A program made the translations under genes and the position numbers. Below, in pieces: positions 33,501 through 40,126 of a stretch of 46,400 nucleotides of DNA; positions within the stretch are counted from its first letter, which is position 1; each line of letters starts with the position of its first letter. This DNA comes from Microcaldota archaeon. Its GTDB lineage: Archaea; Micrarchaeota; Micrarchaeia; Anstonellales; Bilamarchaeaceae. The stretch spans positions 1 through 46,400 of the forward strand of contig JAGMCT010000020.1 in assembly GCA_023129075.1 (NCBI GenBank), in the 5' to 3' direction. The notes beneath the pieces were generated by a model, which saw only the letters and a program-made list of their open reading frames with translations, did no database searches and was not told the DNA's origin.

Positions 33501-33914
33501 TATGTGCTCTTGAATGATATTCCTGATAAGGTTGAGGCCGAATTCAACCTGCATAAAAAACTAAGGGCCGTAGATGTGAAAAATGCTGCTGAGAAACTTA
33601 TACTCGGGCATTTTATTCCGGACTTATACGGCAACTTAAGGTCGTTTTCAAGGCAGACCTTCAGGTGTGTAGATTGTAATACAATTCATAGGAGACCGCC
33701 ACTCAAGGGTAAATGTATGAGATGTGGTGGGAAACTTCTCCTGACTATTAATAAGGGGGGAGTTATGAAATACCTTGACATCTCGCAGAATATAGTTGAT
33801 GAGTATGATTTACCACTTTACCTGAAGCAGAGGCTTGATTTATTAAGGGGAGAGATAGCAAGCGTTTTTGAGGATGAAAAAATAAAACAGACAGGAATAG
33901 CGGATTTCTTTTAG
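30600..33914 (+). CDS. DNA polymerase D large subunit DP2 (catalytic)
   Basis: This 1104-aa protein is the catalytic subunit of PolD. It starts 'MDYFEGLKKELEKAYGVASA'. Conserved blocks include 'YYAGPIRSAGGTASALSVVF' near residue 135 and the core 'HPYFHTAKRRNCDSDEDSVI' near 855 with its acidic metal ligands. Zinc-binding sites are 'CTSCNTIGFYRKCLNCGG' and a C-terminal 'CVDCNTIHRRPPLKGKCMRCGG'. The end 'QTGIADFF' is a PCNA-binding (PIP) motif. There is no intein, and length is at the low end of the family. The frame extends seven codons further upstream, but the ATG at 30600 sits after a GTGAT site. Confidence 0.97.
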   Translation: MDYFEGLKKELEKAYGVASAARKKGFDPVDKVEIMIAKDVAERVEGLVGPEGIAGVIREMEEKGKNRLDIAFEIVERIAKGELFSGGKKERIGQAVRTGVSIITEGVLVAPTEGISRFEIKENPDGSEYISIYYAGPIRSAGGTASALSVVFTDVARKSIGIGNYRPTETEIARYVEEINIYDSRCSPLQYKPPDRDIEHIIKNCPICIDGEPTEEIEISVHRDLKRMETNRIRGGIALVVCEGIAQKAPKVLRYAKKHGLEWNWLQNIIKIKKTKDSVGITPDYTYLDGLVAGRPVFAYPMRKGGFRLRYGRSRTNGLMARNIHPATMIILDGFIANGTQMKVERPGKGCILTSCEGIEPPVVKLKDGEVRKVRSEEEAIELNENVEKVLFLGDMLVTYGDFRKSNHPLLPSGYCEEWWEEELKEKGLKKPEIQSAEEAFEFAGKTDTPLHPEYTLAWHDIEIEELCKLKDWFSNARIIEEDGKIKEVKLHSDEGCKKILEKLYAEHRVKDGYIILDKNYGYIFKETLKGEINPEMDVMENVKRMCGVNVRKKIPIYIGGRMGRPEKAKERRMDANPNVLFPTGSPKTRDLLRLYKTKSVRNPDERKVGIEVARYRCTSCNTIGFYRKCLNCGGMCKKERVCQKCRKVTNEKEHCGMPTKTFERRMVDIVDMMDRVKEKLRMPIPEIKGVKGLSNEGKIAERLEKGFLRAKHKVYVFRDGTCRFDATDVPLTHFKIKEIGQTVEGIKKLGYEKDISGRNIENEEQIIPLNPQDILLSEHGAEYFIGLTNFVDDLLIEVYGMQAYYNVKKGDDLLGHLVIGLAPHISAGVLGRIIGFTNSNVGYAHPYFHTAKRRNCDSDEDSVILLLDGLLNFSKKYLNERRGGTMDAPLLLTSKIDPKEVDDEVHAMEVVSRYPLEFYKAAEEYKYPGEVQLRRVNDLLGTDAQYGDLLFTHDNGNIERGPPRTKYVLLNDIPDKVEAEFNLHKKLRAVDVKNAAEKLILGHFIPDLYGNLRSFSRQTFRCVDCNTIHRRPPLKGKCMRCGGKLLLTINKGGVMKYLDISQNIVDEYDLPLYLKQRLDLLRGEIASVFEDEKIKQTGIADFF

Positions 33915-33922
33915 AGAAAATA

Positions 33923-34183
33923 TGCGGGCTCCCTGACTTGCACACCAACCCCGACCAGTATCTCTTATCCTCTGCTCCACTTCCTGATCCTCCAAGCATG
34001 GCGAGATAAATGCGTAGGGCTGCTCCTTCCGGTCTGACCCGTTTTGCACTTTCCACCATCGTAGAGGGGAAAGCTTCGGCGCTTTGGATAAAAGGCTGAA
34101 CGAGACTGAAATACTCCTCAGGTATTCGGCCCACCAAAGGGGATTTGTGGTAAAGGGACCCCTAGCCCCTGCCTAGCCCGCAT
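33923..34183 (-). ncRNA. SRP RNA (7S RNA)
   Basis: The gap between DP2 and the next gene is GC-rich on the minus strand. It contains the S-domain core 'GGGTCAGACC', GGAA tetraloop and 'GGAGCAGCCC' (about 34017-34042), the most conserved part of SRP RNA that binds SRP54. The two ends pair (TGCGGGCT with AGCCCGCA), forming the closing helix. At about 260 bases it is shorter than the usual archaeal 300. A TATA-like TTTTTTAAT is found about 25 bases upstream (34202-34210). The RNA targets ribosomes making exported proteins to the membrane. Exact ends are estimates. Confidence 0.92.
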
Positions 34184-34285
34184 TGAAATAAGGAAAATGG
34201 GATTAAAAAAGTTTTCGGAAGGTTTTACTTACACATAGAACTAGAAATAATAACATTTAAAAACAGTTCTATACATAATATAATT

Positions 34286-35044
34286 ATGAAACATAAACAG
34301 CTGGAAAGGCCTCCCAACAAAAATAGAAGCTCTGGGGAAGTGCTGGCGACGTACTTTACCACGGCCTTTGGGCGTCTGAAAGAAAATTTACATAAAAAAA
34401 GAATGAATAGATTAGTTGAAAAATTAAGAAATGCTCCCTTGATGTATGATAGATACAGTGCTTCATTAAAGATTAGAAAATTAGCTCAGAAAGGAGCGAA
34501 TATTGAAAATACAATTCCTCATCTTCTAGTACTGTTATTTAACACGGATGTCTCTTGGACAAAGGATTGGAATTGGGAACTACGCTCTGATATATTACAG
34601 AATTGTTTGGATGCTCTTGTATATTCTGCTGTAAAAAGTGAAAATACGAAAAAAATGTTGTTTGAAAAAATTAGTATTATGGAGATGATTAGCAGGAGTA
34701 GAAATGGCAAGGAAAGTAGTTATCTTATTCTAGAAAAACGTGGCAAGGAAAGGGTTTATTCTATTCTACCAATTCTTGCTGAAAAAATAGATATCTCTGA
34801 TATTTTTCCTCTGCTAGAAAAAGAATTGTTTGATGAATCTGAAAGGGTACAGTTCCATGTTGTTAAGGCCTTTGAGAAAAGCGCTGAACGCGGGATTGGC
34901 ATAATTCCTTATGTGTATGCTCTTACGGAGGTAATTGAAACAATTAGAACTGAGAAGTGTCAGGACCTAATAAAAATACACACATCACTCTCCGCTAGCT
35001 TGGCTTTACAATACGCTGCTCAAATAAGAGAACAACAAAAATGA
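34286..35044 (+). CDS. Unknown helical (HEAT-like) protein
   Basis: The 252-aa protein has a basic N-terminal segment ('RLKENLHKKRMNRLVEKLRN') and then a run of helix pairs. Examples are 'DRYSASLKIRKLAQKGANIE' and 'ESERVQFHVVKAFEKSAERG'. This resembles HEAT or armadillo repeats in outline, without a clear unit. There is no signal peptide or membrane helix. It has its own TATA box (ATTTAAAAAC) about 30 bases upstream and probably no leader. The function is unknown; it could be a scaffold. Confidence 0.62.
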   Translation: MKHKQLERPPNKNRSSGEVLATYFTTAFGRLKENLHKKRMNRLVEKLRNAPLMYDRYSASLKIRKLAQKGANIENTIPHLLVLLFNTDVSWTKDWNWELRSDILQNCLDALVYSAVKSENTKKMLFEKISIMEMISRSRNGKESSYLILEKRGKERVYSILPILAEKIDISDIFPLLEKELFDESERVQFHVVKAFEKSAERGIGIIPYVYALTEVIETIRTEKCQDLIKIHTSLSASLALQYAAQIREQQK

Positions 35045-35138
35045 CAATTGAGATGTTTTTGCTGAAAAATATGGAGATGAAACTACAAAAAAGGGAGCTC
35101 GGAATATAATAGACTATATACAGTCTAAGAATGTCAAT

Positions 35139-35849
35139 TTATCTTTTTAAATCATTTACAAGGTCTATTATACTTATCAAGTCATTTGTCTTTTCATATT
35201 CTCTGAGCCTTCCGATATCCATCCAATAATCAGTGAATACATAACCTGAAATTGGTTTTTTCTCCTTAATAATCTTGGGGAAGACATCCATTGCGAAATC
35301 CTTGCCAGGTTCCAGGTAGGGAAGTACTTCTTTTGAAAATAGATAAATTCCTGTATTAATAAGATATTCCATTATTGGTTTTTCCCTGAATCTTCTTATC
35401 TCCGCTTCATTGTTGATTTCTGCAACACCGTACTCCATGGGTGTTTCTCTTTTCTTAAGCGCGATTGTTGCAATATTTCCCTTATCTTTATGGAAACGCT
35501 CCATCTCACTGAGATTTACATTGGTAAGCTGGTCTCCCATAAGAACAAAGAAATGACTTCCGGGATTTCCTTCAAAAAGAGTAAGAGCGCCTGCAGTGCC
35601 AAGAGGTTTATCTTCTTCCAGATATTTTATTTTTACTCCCATTGAACGCCCGTCACCAAAATAATCCATAATCTGTTCTTTGAGATAACCCACGGAGAGT
35701 ATGATATCTTTTACTCCATGTGTCTTAAGGTTTTTCAGAACATAATAAAGAATCGGCTTGCTTCCTAAAGGGAGCATGGATTTTGGAATTGTATAAGTAT
35801 ATGGTCTCAATCTTGTTCCTGTTCCTCCGCACAAAACAAATGCTTTCAT
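35139..35849 (-). CDS. NDP-sugar nucleotidyltransferase
   Basis: The 236-aa enzyme activates a sugar phosphate by transfer of a nucleotide. The nucleotide-binding start is 'MKAFVLCGGTGTRLRPYTYT', with the G-G-x-G-T-R-L-R-P motif and a conserved 'PKSMLPLGSKPI'. The catalytic 'VLMGDQLTN' and sugar-binding 'FREKP' and 'NTGIYLF' blocks are present. It could be a glucose-1-phosphate thymidylyltransferase or mannose-1-phosphate guanylyltransferase. There is no C-terminal left-handed helix. A GGTGAT site lies before the ATG, and the start overlaps the DUF92 stop (ATGA). An in-frame TTG at 35861 is not needed. Confidence 0.9.
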   Translation of the reverse strand: MKAFVLCGGTGTRLRPYTYTIPKSMLPLGSKPILYYVLKNLKTHGVKDIILSVGYLKEQIMDYFGDGRSMGVKIKYLEEDKPLGTAGALTLFEGNPGSHFFVLMGDQLTNVNLSEMERFHKDKGNIATIALKKRETPMEYGVAEINNEAEIRRFREKPIMEYLINTGIYLFSKEVLPYLEPGKDFAMDVFPKIIKEKKPISGYVFTDYWMDIGRLREYEKTNDLISIIDLVNDLKR

Positions 35850-36466
35850 AGTATCACCCAAATAACATAACCTAATAAACCACCTGTAATGGCACAGATG
35901 GTATTTGTGGTGTGTTTACTGCCTATTCCCATTTCCTCCAGCACGCCGAATAGACTGTCAACAACACTACCAATAAATCCTGCAAAAGAAATATAAAGGG
36001 CTACGTTCGGGGAGAAATTGAAAAGAAAAAGAGCGGAAACGGCTATGAGAACAGAACCTGCAAGAGACATCATAAAACCAAGGAGAGTTACTCCTCCGCT
36101 TACCCCCTCTTCAACAGGCTTTAACGAACCTAAAAAAATTGGTTTTCCACCGAATATACCAAGCTCTGATGCAAACTTATCAGAAAGTATAGCGGCAACC
36201 GAACCTATGAATGGAAGCGGACCTAATATAAAGGAAAACAAGGCACAAACTGATGGAACAAGACCATTTGAAAGAACATTTTCCCAACTTCTGTCATGCT
36301 CATAGATTCCTTTTTCCTTTTTTTCTGCATAGCCGTATTTTGTCGCGACTGTGGCAAAGAAAAAGAAGGCAAGCATAAGGAGAAGGTAATTGGGGCCTCC
36401 GAATATCAAAATAACTACACCAAATAAGAATGCAAGAAATAAACCTGCTTTATCCAGCATTAACAT
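35846..36466 (-). CDS. DUF92/TMEM19-family membrane protein
   Basis: The 206-aa membrane protein has five to six hydrophobic segments and the family blocks 'WENVLSNGLVPSVCALF', 'LSDKFASELGIFGGKP', 'EEGVSGGVTLLGF' and 'GFIGSVVDSLFGVLEE'. Related plant VTE6 is a phytyl-phosphate kinase, which uses CTP or other NTPs, so a role in isoprenoid-phosphate metabolism is possible in archaea. It is translationally coupled to the nucleotidyltransferase. The start ATG lies about 25 bases after a TATA-like ATTTAAACCC (minus strand, 36487-36496), so the message is likely leaderless. Confidence 0.9.
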   Translation of the reverse strand: MLMLDKAGLFLAFLFGVVILIFGGPNYLLLMLAFFFFATVATKYGYAEKKEKGIYEHDRSWENVLSNGLVPSVCALFSFILGPLPFIGSVAAILSDKFASELGIFGGKPIFLGSLKPVEEGVSGGVTLLGFMMSLAGSVLIAVSALFLFNFSPNVALYISFAGFIGSVVDSLFGVLEEMGIGSKHTTNTICAITGGLLGYVIWVIL

Positions 36467-36535
36467 AATTAGAAGATGAAAGAAAAGGGTTTAAATCTAT
36501 TCGGATTTTTTGAAATTTTTTAGGGATTGTTCTGA

Positions 36536-36595
36536 AGGAAATAAGAATTAGAGCCAACGCACATAGACGCTGGCTGACAAGGCGACCAATTTCCT
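36536..36595 (+). ncRNA. Candidate structured ncRNA in an intergenic region
   Basis: A GC-rich stretch in an AT-rich gap can form a nested structure. AGGAAAT (36536-36542) pairs with ATTTCCT (36589-36595). AGCCA (36552-36556) pairs with TGGCT (36571-36575), with inner CG/CG pairs and an eight-base loop. The two unpaired sides could be a guide pocket, as in H/ACA RNAs, but an ACA box is not clear. A TATA-like GGTTTAAATC lies about 40 bases upstream. The rest of the 249-base gap shows nothing else. Confidence 0.3.
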
Positions 36596-36715
36596 CCCAA
36601 AATACGTAAATTAATAGAAGGAGGGGTTAGTTTTTTAAATGTACTGTTATAAGTTATAGAAGGTAAATAAGAGTGTCAGTAAGTATTTTTAAACTTATTC
36701 TAATCTAATAAAAGT

Positions 36716-37141
36716 ATGGGATTTTTAGACTTCCTGTTAGGGAAAAAAGAAGAGAAAGAAAAGAAAAAAGGAGAGGGAGCACCATTCAGAATAAGAACCA
36801 AGTTCGTTCCGGTTAGGCTGAAATCCCATAAAGAAGAAAAGATTGACTTAATTATAACATTAAAAAATATCACAGATAAAAAACAACTTGTTTCGTGTGA
36901 TGTGCTAATTTCAAAGAATGCGGGGGTTGGATTTGATTCTACCTGCCTAAAAAAAGTGAAGGAAGTTAAATTCGGCGAGGTGGAAGCAGGCGAAGAAAAA
37001 GAGAAGGAAGTAATACTTTACTCAAGCAACCAGACAAAGGAAGGGAATTATAATATGCTTATCATTGCTTATCAGCATTACCTTAATTATGAAAAAGTGC
37101 TTGGAAAAATGAAGAAAAAGATAGTTCTCAGAATTGTCTGA
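36716..37141 (+). CDS. Unknown small protein with a beta-sandwich-like domain
   Basis: The 141-aa protein has a short lysine/glutamate-rich start ('MGFLDFLLGKKEEKEKKK') and then alternating strands ('FRIRTKFVPVRLKSHKEEKI', 'KIDLIITLKNITDKKQLVSC', 'VGFDSTCLKKVKEVKFGEVE'). This resembles an Ig-like fold of the kind that binds other proteins ('LKSHKEEKIDLIITLKNITD' type). No family is recognised. There is no signal peptide. A TATA-like ATTTTTAAACTT lies about 25 bases upstream and no ribosome binding site is visible, so it may be leaderless. It overlaps the convergent MBL gene by 14 bases. Confidence 0.65.
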   Translation: MGFLDFLLGKKEEKEKKKGEGAPFRIRTKFVPVRLKSHKEEKIDLIITLKNITDKKQLVSCDVLISKNAGVGFDSTCLKKVKEVKFGEVEAGEEKEKEVILYSSNQTKEGNYNMLIIAYQHYLNYEKVLGKMKKKIVLRIV

Positions 37142-37724
37142 GCAAAGACTTTATGTAATCCTTTTCCTCAAATGGCATCCCATGCCCTGGGAATATCTTT
37201 CTTATATCCAAGGTGAGGAGTTTTTCATAGGAATCCTTTAATTTTATTATGCTGCTTGTAGGAAGGTCTGTATTCGGGAGCATAAAATCCGGGAAGATGG
37301 TATCTCCTGCAAAAAGAAAACCTTTCTCTTCAAGGTAGATGCAGATTGAATCCTCTGAGTGGCCCGGGGTTTCAATTATTTGGAAGTTAAAATCTCCTTG
37401 TTTTATCACATCTCCGTCCTTTAAGGGAAGAATAGATAAACCTCTGAAATCAACATCAAAATAAAGAGTAGAACAAAGAAGGGAAAGCTCGTCATTTTCT
37501 TCAATTGCCTTCTTTGCGAGTACTGAGGCATAGATTTCTGCTTCTACCTGGGCAAGGGATGCTATATGGTCGCAGTGTGCATGAGTGATTATAACCTTTT
37601 TTACATTCCGCGGAGGCATGTTTTCGGGAGCATCTACTGCTAAATCCCCAACAATATAACCATTAGCTAGGATTCCCCTGGAAAGCCTGAATTCATTACT
37701 GGTGGATCCCCTTGTCCATATCAC
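37128..37724 (-). CDS. MBL-fold metallo-hydrolase
   Basis: The protein of about 198 aa has the MBL metal motifs 'ITHAHCDHIASL', 'IETPGHSEDSICIYLEEKG', 'FAGDTIFPDF' and 'IFPGHGMPFEEKDY', as in glyoxalase II-like hydrolases. The start is uncertain. The frame is open to 37790, but its first codons overlap the winged-helix gene, so a GTG at 37724 ('VIWTRGSTSNEF') gives the right length for the first strand. The substrate is unknown. It lies at the end of an operon with the winged-helix regulator and TraB. Confidence 0.85.
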   Translation of the reverse strand: MIWTRGSTSNEFRLSRGILANGYIVGDLAVDAPENMPPRNVKKVIITHAHCDHIASLAQVEAEIYASVLAKKAIEENDELSLLCSTLYFDVDFRGLSILPLKDGDVIKQGDFNFQIIETPGHSEDSICIYLEEKGFLFAGDTIFPDFMLPNTDLPTSSIIKLKDSYEKLLTLDIRKIFPGHGMPFEEKDYIKSLLRQF

Positions 37725-37977
37725 CAAATAATCGCCCCACTTGTTCAAACAGGCCGGCCAATTCCATTCCAGTAGAAGTAAGTTTTGCAAAAACCTTCCT
37801 GCCTTTTGAATTTAACTCAACAAATCCCTTTTTTTCAAGGGAGTGAATGAATTTTGTAATGAATACGTAAGTAGTTGAGGTGCTCCTTGCTATTTCTGAA
37901 AGATAACCTCCTTCAGGATGGGATTTTAGGAAAATCAGAACCTTGAATGGTTCATTTCTCAGGATTTCTCGAACCAA
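37696..37977 (-). CDS. Winged-helix transcription regulator (ArsR/MarR-like)
   Basis: The 93-aa protein is a single winged helix: 'EPFKVLIFLKSHPEGGYLSE', recognition helix 'TSTTYVFITKFIHSLEKKGF' and wing 'VELNSKGRKVFAKLTSTGME'. It starts at a TTG three bases after a GGTGAT site (37982-37987) that overlaps the TraB stop. The C terminus overlaps the MBL gene. Family members usually repress transcription; the operator and ligand are unknown. Confidence 0.82.
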   Translation of the reverse strand: MVREILRNEPFKVLIFLKSHPEGGYLSEIARSTSTTYVFITKFIHSLEKKGFVELNSKGRKVFAKLTSTGMELAGLFEQVGRLFGDMDKGIHQ

Positions 37978-39977
37978 ACAATCACCTTACCACTTGGAAA
38001 TCTATATTCTCTTCTGATTCCTTGTTGTGTTTTCTTATTCTTGCGAGAATGCCTGGAAGGTGAGCTGCACCCAGTATTATTACTGCACTTTCCGGCTTGT
38101 TGTGAAGGATTACCCGAATTATATGTTCGTCCCTTTTCTCCACCATTATCTGGTATAATCTTGGAAATCGCTGTCTTAATAAGCCCAGCAAGCGGAGAAT
38201 ATTCTTCTCCTCCATTAACTGGTCTATGGACGAGAGGTAACCTATGTCTTGTATTGTGAATGTGAATATTCCCATCTTTTCCTTTAGGGGTATTCTTTCC
38301 AGTTCCCGCAGAGTGAGATTTATATCCCTGTCCAACAAAAGCAGAGGTTTTTTTAATTCCCTTGAAAGAAGAATTGCTTCCTTCATTTCTGCTCCCGGAC
38401 TTATACCCAACATAAAACCTATTGCCTGTTGCAAGAGGTACATAATGCCCGAAAGAGGTCTTAACAACAACTCTTTCATGCCTGGTTTTCTGTTTCTCAG
38501 CAATGCCATTAACCTTGTTCTGCAGAGCTCTACTCCTATATACTGCGGTTGTTCTTTTATTATTATTTTTCTTACCAATTCTATGCTTTTGCGGTGTATA
38601 TGCGCTACTGGTATTATGAAGAGTTTCATGAGTAGATGATGAGAGATTGGTTTTAAGAGTTTTTGGGGGGGTATTACAGGAGAGGGATTGTAAGTTAGAT
38701 GAGGAAATGAATGAGTCTGCGGGCTGAGGAACAGGAATGGCAATTGAATCATCAACGGAGGAATCCTCTTTGAAATCTATTTTCTTTGTAAATGTATTTT
38801 CTTTCAGGAATAATGGAATGGTATTAATATCCTTTATAAAGCTAGGGGGGAGTTTGTAGAAGTTCTCATCGGCATCTATTTCCTGTTTTTTCTTAGGGTT
38901 GTTTTTTTCTAGGAAAAAGAAGGAATATGCATTAGAGAGTGTGGTGCTGGTTTGTATTTTCTTCATCTTTAATGCTTTGAATTTTGGAATTCTGTGTTCC
39001 GCCATCATAACATAAAAATTTTTGTGCACTGCATGCGATTTTTCCATGTGGTGTGCTTCAGGAGTAATGGTAACATTATTCACTGGCTGAGGTTCTCTCA
39101 TGCGACGGACAGCAGGAGTAATATTAACATACTGCTGGACATAAAAGCGGATAGGGCCGCTACCTATTGCATGGAATAAACCAATTACATTGGTCATGTT
39201 CGGGTCTCTGCACTGGGACCTTCTATGGTCGGAAAAATTAACCTCATCAGATGAAATAATGTCTTCTTTTACTGCTTCTCTGTGAAGGCGCATTATTCTT
39301 TCCCTTTCTTTTCCCTGCACCCAATCCCAAATATTGTATCTTCCTATTATATCCTTCCTGAAGCGGCAAGTCTTTGGGTTCTCCCTCTCTATAAAATCAC
39401 GGAGATTTTTATCATAATCCGGTGAGATATAAACAACCTTTCCTCTTTTATCAGCATACATCTCAACGATTCTTATATCATCTGGATTTATTCCCCTGGA
39501 AACGAAATTGCTGATGTCATAGGTGTTCCTCAATCTTATGAGGTGGCCGTCGGAATAAAAAGAGGCCTCTATAATCCTGTAGGTTTTTCCTTCATATTGA
39601 ACAGAATATGCTCTTTCGGATTCTATTCCATATCTTCTAGATGTTCCACCTGTTGTTGTTATTACTGATTCAACAAGAAGGTTTCCTGGGATTGCGTTTA
39701 CTCCGGTTGATATGGTAGTTCTATTGTTTTGTGTATTGCGCTCAGGGGTTCTGGTTTGATATGTAAGACTTCCATTATTGGTTTGTACAAGTCGGTTTGT
39801 TAAGTTAATTCTTCTAGAATTGAACGGTCTTTGGACATTCCGATGCTGAAATCTATTGTTGGTAGGTGGATTGGACTGCCTTTGGGCACTTCTGAAATCA
39901 AACAACTTTTTAATTTTGGTTTTAACTTTGTTGATTTTAGTCTTAACCTTGTTAATTAATATTTTCATCCATGTCAT
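37959..39977 (-). CDS. Unknown protein, N/Q-rich N terminus; frame overlaps TraB
   Basis: The frame codes for 672 aa from the ATG 'MTWMKILINKVKTKINKVKT' (SD GGAGAT four bases before; an in-frame GTG at 40001 is less likely). Residues about 40-110 are rich in Asn, Gln, Arg and Thr. A folded part of about 100-250 contains 'RAYSVQYEGKTYRIIEASFY' and 'DKNLRDFIERENPKTCRFRK'. The next 180 residues are less clear. From about residue 440 the frame overlaps the TraB gene completely and then the winged-helix gene, and its composition becomes random-like (Ser, Asn, His rich). The true protein probably ends near 38.7 kb, or joins TraB by a frameshift at the C7 run (38665-38671). No family is recognised. 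Confidence 0.5.
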   Translation of the reverse strand: MTWMKILINKVKTKINKVKTKIKKLFDFRSAQRQSNPPTNNRFQHRNVQRPFNSRRINLTNRLVQTNNGSLTYQTRTPERNTQNNRTTISTGVNAIPGNLLVESVITTTGGTSRRYGIESERAYSVQYEGKTYRIIEASFYSDGHLIRLRNTYDISNFVSRGINPDDIRIVEMYADKRGKVVYISPDYDKNLRDFIERENPKTCRFRKDIIGRYNIWDWVQGKERERIMRLHREAVKEDIISSDEVNFSDHRRSQCRDPNMTNVIGLFHAIGSGPIRFYVQQYVNITPAVRRMREPQPVNNVTITPEAHHMEKSHAVHKNFYVMMAEHRIPKFKALKMKKIQTSTTLSNAYSFFFLEKNNPKKKQEIDADENFYKLPPSFIKDINTIPLFLKENTFTKKIDFKEDSSVDDSIAIPVPQPADSFISSSNLQSLSCNTPPKTLKTNLSSSTHETLHNTSSAYTPQKHRIGKKNNNKRTTAVYRSRALQNKVNGIAEKQKTRHERVVVKTSFGHYVPLATGNRFYVGYKSGSRNEGSNSSFKGIKKTSAFVGQGYKSHSAGTGKNTPKGKDGNIHIHNTRHRLPLVHRPVNGGEEYSPLAGLIKTAISKIIPDNGGEKGRTYNSGNPSQQAGKCSNNTGCSSPSRHSRKNKKTQQGIRREYRFPSGKVIVWFEKS
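37982..38629 (-). CDS. TraB-domain protein
   Basis: This 215-aa part carries the TraB/PrgY signature: 'IIPVAHIHRKSIELVRKIII', 'EQPQYIGVELCRTRLMALLR', 'PGAEMKEAILLSRELKKPLL' and 'LLDRDINLTLRELERIPLKE', then 'SAVIILGAAHLPGI'. TraB proteins are predicted hydrolases or chaperone-like proteins; the bacterial founder inhibits peptide pheromone. No function is known in archaea. The ATG at 38629 lacks a ribosome binding site. The frame is open further upstream to 38755 and meets the C7 run. The protein may therefore be the C-terminal part of a longer protein encoded by the preceding gene. Confidence 0.8.
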   Translation of the reverse strand: MKLFIIPVAHIHRKSIELVRKIIIKEQPQYIGVELCRTRLMALLRNRKPGMKELLLRPLSGIMYLLQQAIGFMLGISPGAEMKEAILLSRELKKPLLLLDRDINLTLRELERIPLKEKMGIFTFTIQDIGYLSSIDQLMEEKNILRLLGLLRQRFPRLYQIMVEKRDEHIIRVILHNKPESAVIILGAAHLPGILARIRKHNKESEENIDFQVVR

Positions 39978-40012
39978 TTTTATCTCCCATGAAAACACCA
40001 AAGAAAAAAATA

Positions 40013-40117
40013 CGGGCCTGAGGGGATTTCCTCATCTGTGGAAGAACCAAAGATGGTTCGGACCCCCGACACCCGGATTAAGAGTCCGGTGCTCTAACCA
40101 AACTGAGCTACAGGCCC
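40013..40117 (-). tRNA. tRNA-Lys (anticodon CTT) with a 30-base insertion in the T loop
   Basis: On the minus strand the acceptor GGGCCTG pairs with CAGGCCC, discriminator G. The D arm (GCTC...GAGC) and the anticodon arm (CCGGA-CTCTTAA-TCCGG) are normal, with CTT at positions 34-36. The T stem GGGGG pairs with CCCCT, but the loop between holds about 37 bases instead of seven. Removing 30 bases gives the loop TCCGAAT and a 75-base tRNA. This looks like a non-canonical archaeal tRNA intron near position 59. The base at position 55 is C instead of the nearly universal T. I could not draw a clear bulge-helix-bulge motif. Confidence 0.85.
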
Positions 40118-40126
40118 ATAGAAAAT

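Noticed and set aside
30600-33914. Possible intein in DP2
   Set aside because: Archaeal DP2 genes often carry inteins, but this one has the normal length and no splicing-type blocks or nuclease motifs inside the conserved regions.
33763-34137. 124-codon minus-strand frame over the end of DP2 and the following gap
   Set aside because: It lies mostly in the SRP RNA gene, whose conserved S domain and paired ends explain the sequence better.
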